Under the pieces are notes generated by a model. That model saw nothing but the letters and a program-made list of their open reading frames with translations. It was not told where the DNA came from and ran no database searches. Shown here one piece after another: positions 62,525 to 64,000 of a stretch of 64,000 bases of DNA. Every line of letters starts with the position of its first letter. Position 1 is the first letter of the stretch. The translations under genes and the position numbers were made by a program. Source of the stretch: Alkalibacterium sp049389645 (GTDB lineage Bacteria > Bacillota > Bacilli > Lactobacillales > Carnobacteriaceae_A); contig NZ_CP186540.1 of NCBI RefSeq assembly GCF_049389645.1, forward strand, positions 2,232,001-2,296,000, in the 5' to 3' direction.

Positions 62525-63075
62525 GTAACATCCTCCTTTCACAATTAATAACTCTTCAGTTCAGTGGGGGGGAGTAGGGCCACGTCTTCACATAATATCG
62601 AAAAAAGAGAGGATGTTCAAATATTTGGACTTAACTCTTACCTTAATTTTAATCAGTTTCACTTAAGAAGTCAATGACATAAACCCATTTCCTATCAGTC
62701 TTACCACTTATTTAAGAAAAGGTGAAAAGGGGGAGGCTTTTTCTGTTTCATATAGATATGGATTTTCTCCACCAAATACGTTATGGAGCGTGACATTTGC
62801 TCTATACAATGACCTATAGGCGAGGACCTTTCCAATAGAAAGGTGTGATTGACCTGATGTGAGATAGGTTAACTTTTTTAACCTCAACGTCTTCAAATTG
62901 AAGAGTATGATGTAAGGCAAACCAGTTAAGATTGTTTTTTGCTGAGCTTTTATTGTGTAACGGCTCAGCCTATTAAGGCTAATAATTAAGTCACTTACTT
63001 TGAGGGTTAATATATGCGACGGACTCTTTGATTGTATATACTATAAGTATAAAAAACGAAAGAAGGGAGTCACGT
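62525..63075. other. Gene-free divergent region
   Basis: About 550 bases without a supported gene. Small inverted repeats are present: GCTGAGC 62941-62947 with GCTCAGC 62963-62969, and AGGTTAA 62866-62872 with TTAACCT 62878-62884. The word pattern of the three islands elsewhere is not obvious here. The ABC gene promoter probably overlaps TATACTATAAG near 63038-63048, and AGAAGGGAG is its ribosome site. Confidence 0.45.
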
Positions 63076-64000
63076 ATGTTAGAGACCAGAGAGTTAACAA
63101 AAAAATTCAAAGAACATGTCGCTGTTCATAAGGTCAGTCTCTATTTAAATAAAGGTGAATCAGTTGGATTGCTGGGTCCAAATGGTGCGGGCAAGTCGAC
63201 GACCATTTCAATGATGTCAACACTGCTGCCACCTACTTCAGGGGAGGTTCATTTCAAGGATAAGAATGCATTGAAAAATCCTCAAGAGTTACGCCAGGTG
63301 TTAGGTGTCGTCCCGCAGGAAATCGCCTTGTATGAAGAATTGTCCGCTTATGAGAACATGAAATTCTTCGGACGGATCTACGGTTTGAAAGGGGAAAAGT
63401 TGGAAAAACGCATCGAAGATGTTTTAGAACTGATCGGACTTACTGAGAGGAAAAAAGATGCGGTCGAGACATATTCGGGAGGAATGAAGCGCCGAATCAA
63501 TATCGGAGTGACACTTTTACACGAACCGGAAGTGTTGATCATGGATGAACCGACAGTAGGGATCGATCCGCAGTCGCGCAATTATATTTTAGACATGATA
63601 AGAAAACTGAACAGAGAAAAGAACATGACGATCCTCTATACCAGTCATTACATGGAAGAGGTAGAAAAGCTCTGTGATCGTGTATACATTATGGATCACG
63701 GTGAAATCATTGCCTCCGGTACAAACCAAGAACTGAAAGAGATTTTGAGCAGTGATGAGACGATCCGCATCGATGTGGAGTCGCTATCCCCAGCTTTTCT
63801 TGAACGCTTGTCAGAGCACCCTGTCGTGCAGAAAGTCATGCAGGAAGGACAGGGCTATAAAGTCATTGCGACAAAAGGAGACGATTTGCTGGGCGATGTC
63901 TTTGACATGGCGAAATCGGCCCACACTAAAATCACTGGCATAGTGGTCCAAACGCCTACACTGGAAGATGTCTTTTTACACTTGACCGGAAGGAAATTAC
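63076..64000 (+). CDS. ABC-2-type exporter ATPase (partial, 3' end beyond window)
   Basis: The first 308 residues of an ABC ATPase of the drug/lipid exporter type: Walker A GPNGAGKST, Q-loop VPQEIALYEELS, signature YSGGMKRR, Walker B VLIMDEPTVGID and the switch histidine in YTSHYMEE. After about residue 225 a C-terminal extension (domain DUF4162-like) follows, ending in LEDVFLHLTGR, so only a few residues are missing. An ABC-2 permease gene is expected beyond the window end. The ATG follows AGAAGGGAG. Confidence 0.88.
   Translation, partial: MLETRELTKKFKEHVAVHKVSLYLNKGESVGLLGPNGAGKSTTISMMSTLLPPTSGEVHFKDKNALKNPQELRQVLGVVPQEIALYEELSAYENMKFFGRIYGLKGEKLEKRIEDVLELIGLTERKKDAVETYSGGMKRRINIGVTLLHEPEVLIMDEPTVGIDPQSRNYILDMIRKLNREKNMTILYTSHYMEEVEKLCDRVYIMDHGEIIASGTNQELKEILSSDETIRIDVESLSPAFLERLSEHPVVQKVMQEGQGYKVIATKGDDLLGDVFDMAKSAHTKITGIVVQTPTLEDVFLHLTGRKL

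Noticed and set aside
62708..62920. Seventy-residue minus-strand frame in the region before the ABC ATPase
   Set aside because: No ribosome site and no recognisable motif; probably chance.

Overview
This 64 kb window comes from a low-GC Gram-positive bacterium. Purine-rich AGGAGG ribosome sites, TTG and GTG starts, lipobox lipoproteins, an extracellular fumarate-reductase-like flavoprotein, a BY-kinase polysaccharide locus, a GH65 phosphorylase and a nicotinamidase very like the pneumococcal enzyme point to Lactobacillales, perhaps Carnobacteriaceae-like. The family is inferred from gene content; no rRNA or other marker is present. No rRNA, tRNA or CRISPR was found.

Layout. (1) 1-4.7 kb: the 3' end of an unknown gene, a NERD-domain protein, a secreted flavoprotein reductase and, directly behind it, a broken partial copy carrying a copy of the same leader. 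(2) 5.2-21.6 kb: a plus-strand extracellular/capsular polysaccharide locus. It holds a PHP phosphoesterase and ATP-grasp pair, a NeuD/PglD-type acetyltransferase, an EpsG/Wzy-like polymerase, CpsC/CpsD, a FemAB/GNAT-like protein, three glycosyltransferases, a phosphoglycosyl transferase, a DegT aminotransferase, a CapD/EpsC dehydratase and a Wzx flippase. A lone IS3 orfA and a terminator close it. Dehydratase, aminotransferase, acetyltransferase and phosphoglycosyl transferase together match the diacetylbacillosamine-type first-sugar route. (3) 22.3-26.8 kb: a GH65 disaccharide phosphorylase, a minus-strand SDR and an ATP-grasp ligase. (4) 26.9-36.4 kb: a sugar uptake and sensing block, with a ChvE-like binding protein, MmsA/MmsB transporter, a membrane-anchored sugar sensor, LytS-type kinase, YesN-type regulator and a second, XylF-like binding protein. 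Candidate cre sites lie before the two parts. This matches the XylFII-LytS-YesN xylose-sensing arrangement known in clostridia. (5) 36.6-49.6 kb: phosphoesterase, MFS transporter, degenerate M24 protein, aldo/keto reductase, P-type ATPase, GNAT, a pRiA4b-ORF3-like protein, a GT2-GtrA fusion, and a GntR regulator divergent from nanE. (6) 49.6-54.4 kb, minus strand: FAD reductase, aldo/keto reductase, DUF4153 membrane protein and esterase. (7) 54.7-64 kb: a diguanylate cyclase, a decayed MFS gene, SDR, unknown protein, Old Yellow Enzyme, GtrA, nicotinamidase, unknown protein, and an ABC ATPase cut by the window end.

The least explained DNA is non-coding. Three intergenic islands (about 0.35-0.73, 44.16-44.42 and 58.4-58.9 kb) are built from short words recurring in direct and inverted orientation, each island with its own vocabulary. 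A chain of four hairpins follows nanE, a strongly C-over-G strip precedes the polymerase gene, and an eight-copy 12-bp tandem repeat sits inside the polysaccharide locus.

All functions come from reading motifs and gene order; no database search was run.
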